NCBI GenBank assembly: GCA_034008185.1
Contig: CM067082.1
Coordinates: 87,791,684 to 87,855,683 of the forward strand
Origin: Gorsachius magnificus
Lineage: Eukaryota > Chordata > Aves > Pelecaniformes > Ardeidae
Reading direction: 5' to 3'
Length of the DNA: 64,000 nucleotides
In this document: positions 62,201 through 64,000 of the stretch, piece by piece
Position numbering within the stretch: position 1 is the stretch's first letter
How the letters are laid out: each line of letters begins with the position of its first letter
Translations under genes and position numbers: made by a program
Notes under the pieces: generated by a model
Databases searched by the model: none
What the model saw: only the letters and a program-made list of their open reading frames with translations
What the model was told of the DNA's origin: nothing

Positions 62201-64000
62201 TTTATGGCACTTACCACTTACTACACTGGCAGCGTTGCACGCTATAAAATGCTGCATGAGGTAAAGGAAAGCAGAGCTGTGGTAGAGCCCTGCCACTTGC
62301 AGTCATTTGCAGAGGAATTGCAGAATCAGATCCTGATGGTGTGACTCTCAAATTCAGAACACAAGGCCCTCCCGCAGCCTCTGAGAATATCGCAACCCAT
62401 CCAATAGCTCACGCACCAAAGCAACTCCTGAGCAAACGTATCAGTTCAGAGCTGACGTCGCTTCTTAACTTTCAGAAAACTGAATATAGTCTTAACTCAC
62501 TTTATACACCATAAATCTATAACCACGATTAGCTTTTACAAAGCAGATTATTAAAAAAAAAGCAAATGTGTTAGGGTACACCTAAAGGTATTCATGCTTG
62601 CCCAGGAAGCTAAAATTGCTGTCAGGACTTTTACACTATACTTCCCAATTCTATGTGTCATGTGAAAAAGAGCAATCCAGCTCTTTCTGGTTTATTGGTT
62701 CTCTCACACTCCAAATTCAAGGCGATGGCCTTCTCCTGCTATTGTTACAACTTATAATAATTTTATGCCTATCCCTAGCAAATTACTTTGAAAATACTTC
62801 CAAGTATATATTGAAGAGCCATCTTTTAAAAGACCGAACTTGACAACATTTAACTCACCGTATTTCTGTACAGTAAAGATCATTGCCAGCTGTGCAGATA
62901 TCCTCAGTAACATTGCTGATACAGGTTTATCTGGATAAGACCTAACTATTCAACTTGCTACGAATAATGGAATAAGAAATGATGCAGACTTCTGTGAAAT
63001 GTAACACACTTTTGTGTTCTGTGGAATTTGCTCAGGCCCCAGCTCTACACAGTACATACATCTGAGTTTTACACCTCACTAGTTTCACCAGTTGAGAGAG
63101 GGCTACTCATGCGTATCATGTTAAATGTGAAAATAAGTGCCTGCAGGATCGTAAGGAGCAACACAGGCACCGAAAGGACAGCATAATCTTGATGGGCAAA
63201 TAACAAACATGTTCCTCCATGAAAAAAAACCTGAAAGTGAACCTACCATAATAGCTTCATCGATGCAAATTTGACAAACACAGCACCATGGTGGCTGACT
63301 GCAATTTTTCCAATATAATCCTGACCTGTAGCTCATTAACCTACCACTAAAACAGTATTCACCTCATGTTCAGTCCTTCAAAGCACTCGAAGGAAAAAGG
63401 AACCGGAATGAATTTTTATCCCCCTCCCCTGGAAAAAGGGCAAGGCATGCCATATTTGTAAAATTTCATAAACACTAGAAAAAGACTATTAAAAAAAATC
63501 TCTGACCTATTGAATGTAGTGATACAGCACTCAGAATGGCTTTCCTGATTTTTCTGTCCACATTAATGTCATTAGACTGTAACTCTTCTTTGATATTACA
63601 TTGCTCTCACACAAAAATAAAGAAACCCTCCTGTAACACCAAAATCGCAAAGGTCCAAGACCAATGATAAAACCGCTTCTTCTTTATTTCCCTGGGTACT
63701 TGCCATCTGCCCCGTGGCTAACACTGTACTCCATAACACTTCTGGGTATTTCTGCAAAACCCACAATGCCACCAAAATGACTTCTAAATCTTTTCCTAGA
63801 ACCTGAGTTCATGAACGGCTGTTAGTTTAGAAGGTATTAATGGGAGCCATTTGACCAAATACTAACACTGTTTTCTCTTTCATGGGATCATGCAGAATTT
63901 AAGACAACCTAAAACTGAGCCCACGGTTGTTGGTTTTGCATGGGTTTATCAGAGTCTGTCTAATTGAAGACAGGTCCATAAATAAAACATTGTGTCTTTT
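56256..64000. other. AT-rich non-genic stretch to the window end
   Basis: No gene, CR1 copy or old repeat is recognised in the last 7.7 kb. Open frames stay below 100 codons. Simple sequence includes TA/CA units at 59053-59075, a T/G-rich patch at about 61120-61190 (GGGTTTGGGGGTTTTGTTTG-like) and the AAAAT repeat at 61739-61787. Parts such as 60550-60800 and 62200-62500 are non-repetitive, but I see no specific signal. Confidence 0.5.
61739..61787. repeat. AAAAT-type simple repeat
   Basis: Imperfect tandem units of AAAAT/AAAAATA over about 48 bp. Low-complexity; could be the decayed A-rich tail of something older, but no body is recognisable next to it. Confidence 0.75.

Overview
The window looks like bird nuclear DNA (or another archosaur's). 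The interspersed repeats are CR1 LINEs of avian type, together with a few very old amniote repeats such as MIR-like CORE-SINEs. Repeat density is low (a few percent). Nothing resembles a bacterial, viral or organellar gene. Base composition is AT-rich with a few GC-richer, CpG-containing pockets, as in a vertebrate gene desert or a very long intron.

I find no protein-coding exon I would call with confidence. The open frames are short, lie on both strands in overlapping frames and match no protein I recognise. The exception is the cluster at about 30.2-31.3 kb on the minus strand, which is the reverse-transcriptase region of a 5'-truncated, frameshifted CR1 element. No tRNA, rRNA, snRNA or CRISPR array was seen.

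Layout: 1-10.4 kb is AT-rich non-genic DNA with two MIR-like relics (3.4 kb minus, 10.4 kb plus), an old inverted-repeat element (3.0 kb) and three strong splice-acceptor-like signals (8.7, 9.4 and 10.15 kb). The last of these has a perfect TACTAAC branch site. 10.9-12.4 kb is a CpG-richer block that resembles a conserved enhancer cluster. 16.3-17.1 kb holds a second CpG cluster. 19.3-21 kb, 32.2-33.7 kb, 35.2-35.5 kb, 38.0-38.3 kb, 42.7-43.1 kb and 45.4-45.7 kb also look like conserved non-coding elements: balanced composition, few simple repeats and many TAAT/homeodomain-type cores. CR1 copies lie at 26.1, 30.1-31.4, 51.4 and 53.4 kb. Simple repeats include a C20 tract (45.75 kb), a G16 tract (46.26 kb), a G15 tract (56.24 kb), CA and TA/GT microsatellites and a G-quadruplex-like run at 35.58 kb. 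From 53.5 kb to the end is plain AT-rich DNA.

My best reading is an intergenic or intronic regulatory landscape near a developmental gene that lies outside the window. Conservation cannot be measured from one sequence, so every regulatory call is an impression from composition and motifs. I did not find a clearly new biological system. The most checkable leads are the candidate micro-exon at 10,152-10,210, the 18-bp perfect palindrome at 33,642-33,659, the spaced 11-bp direct repeats at 32.5 and 33.3 kb, and the CpG block at 11.6-12.1 kb.
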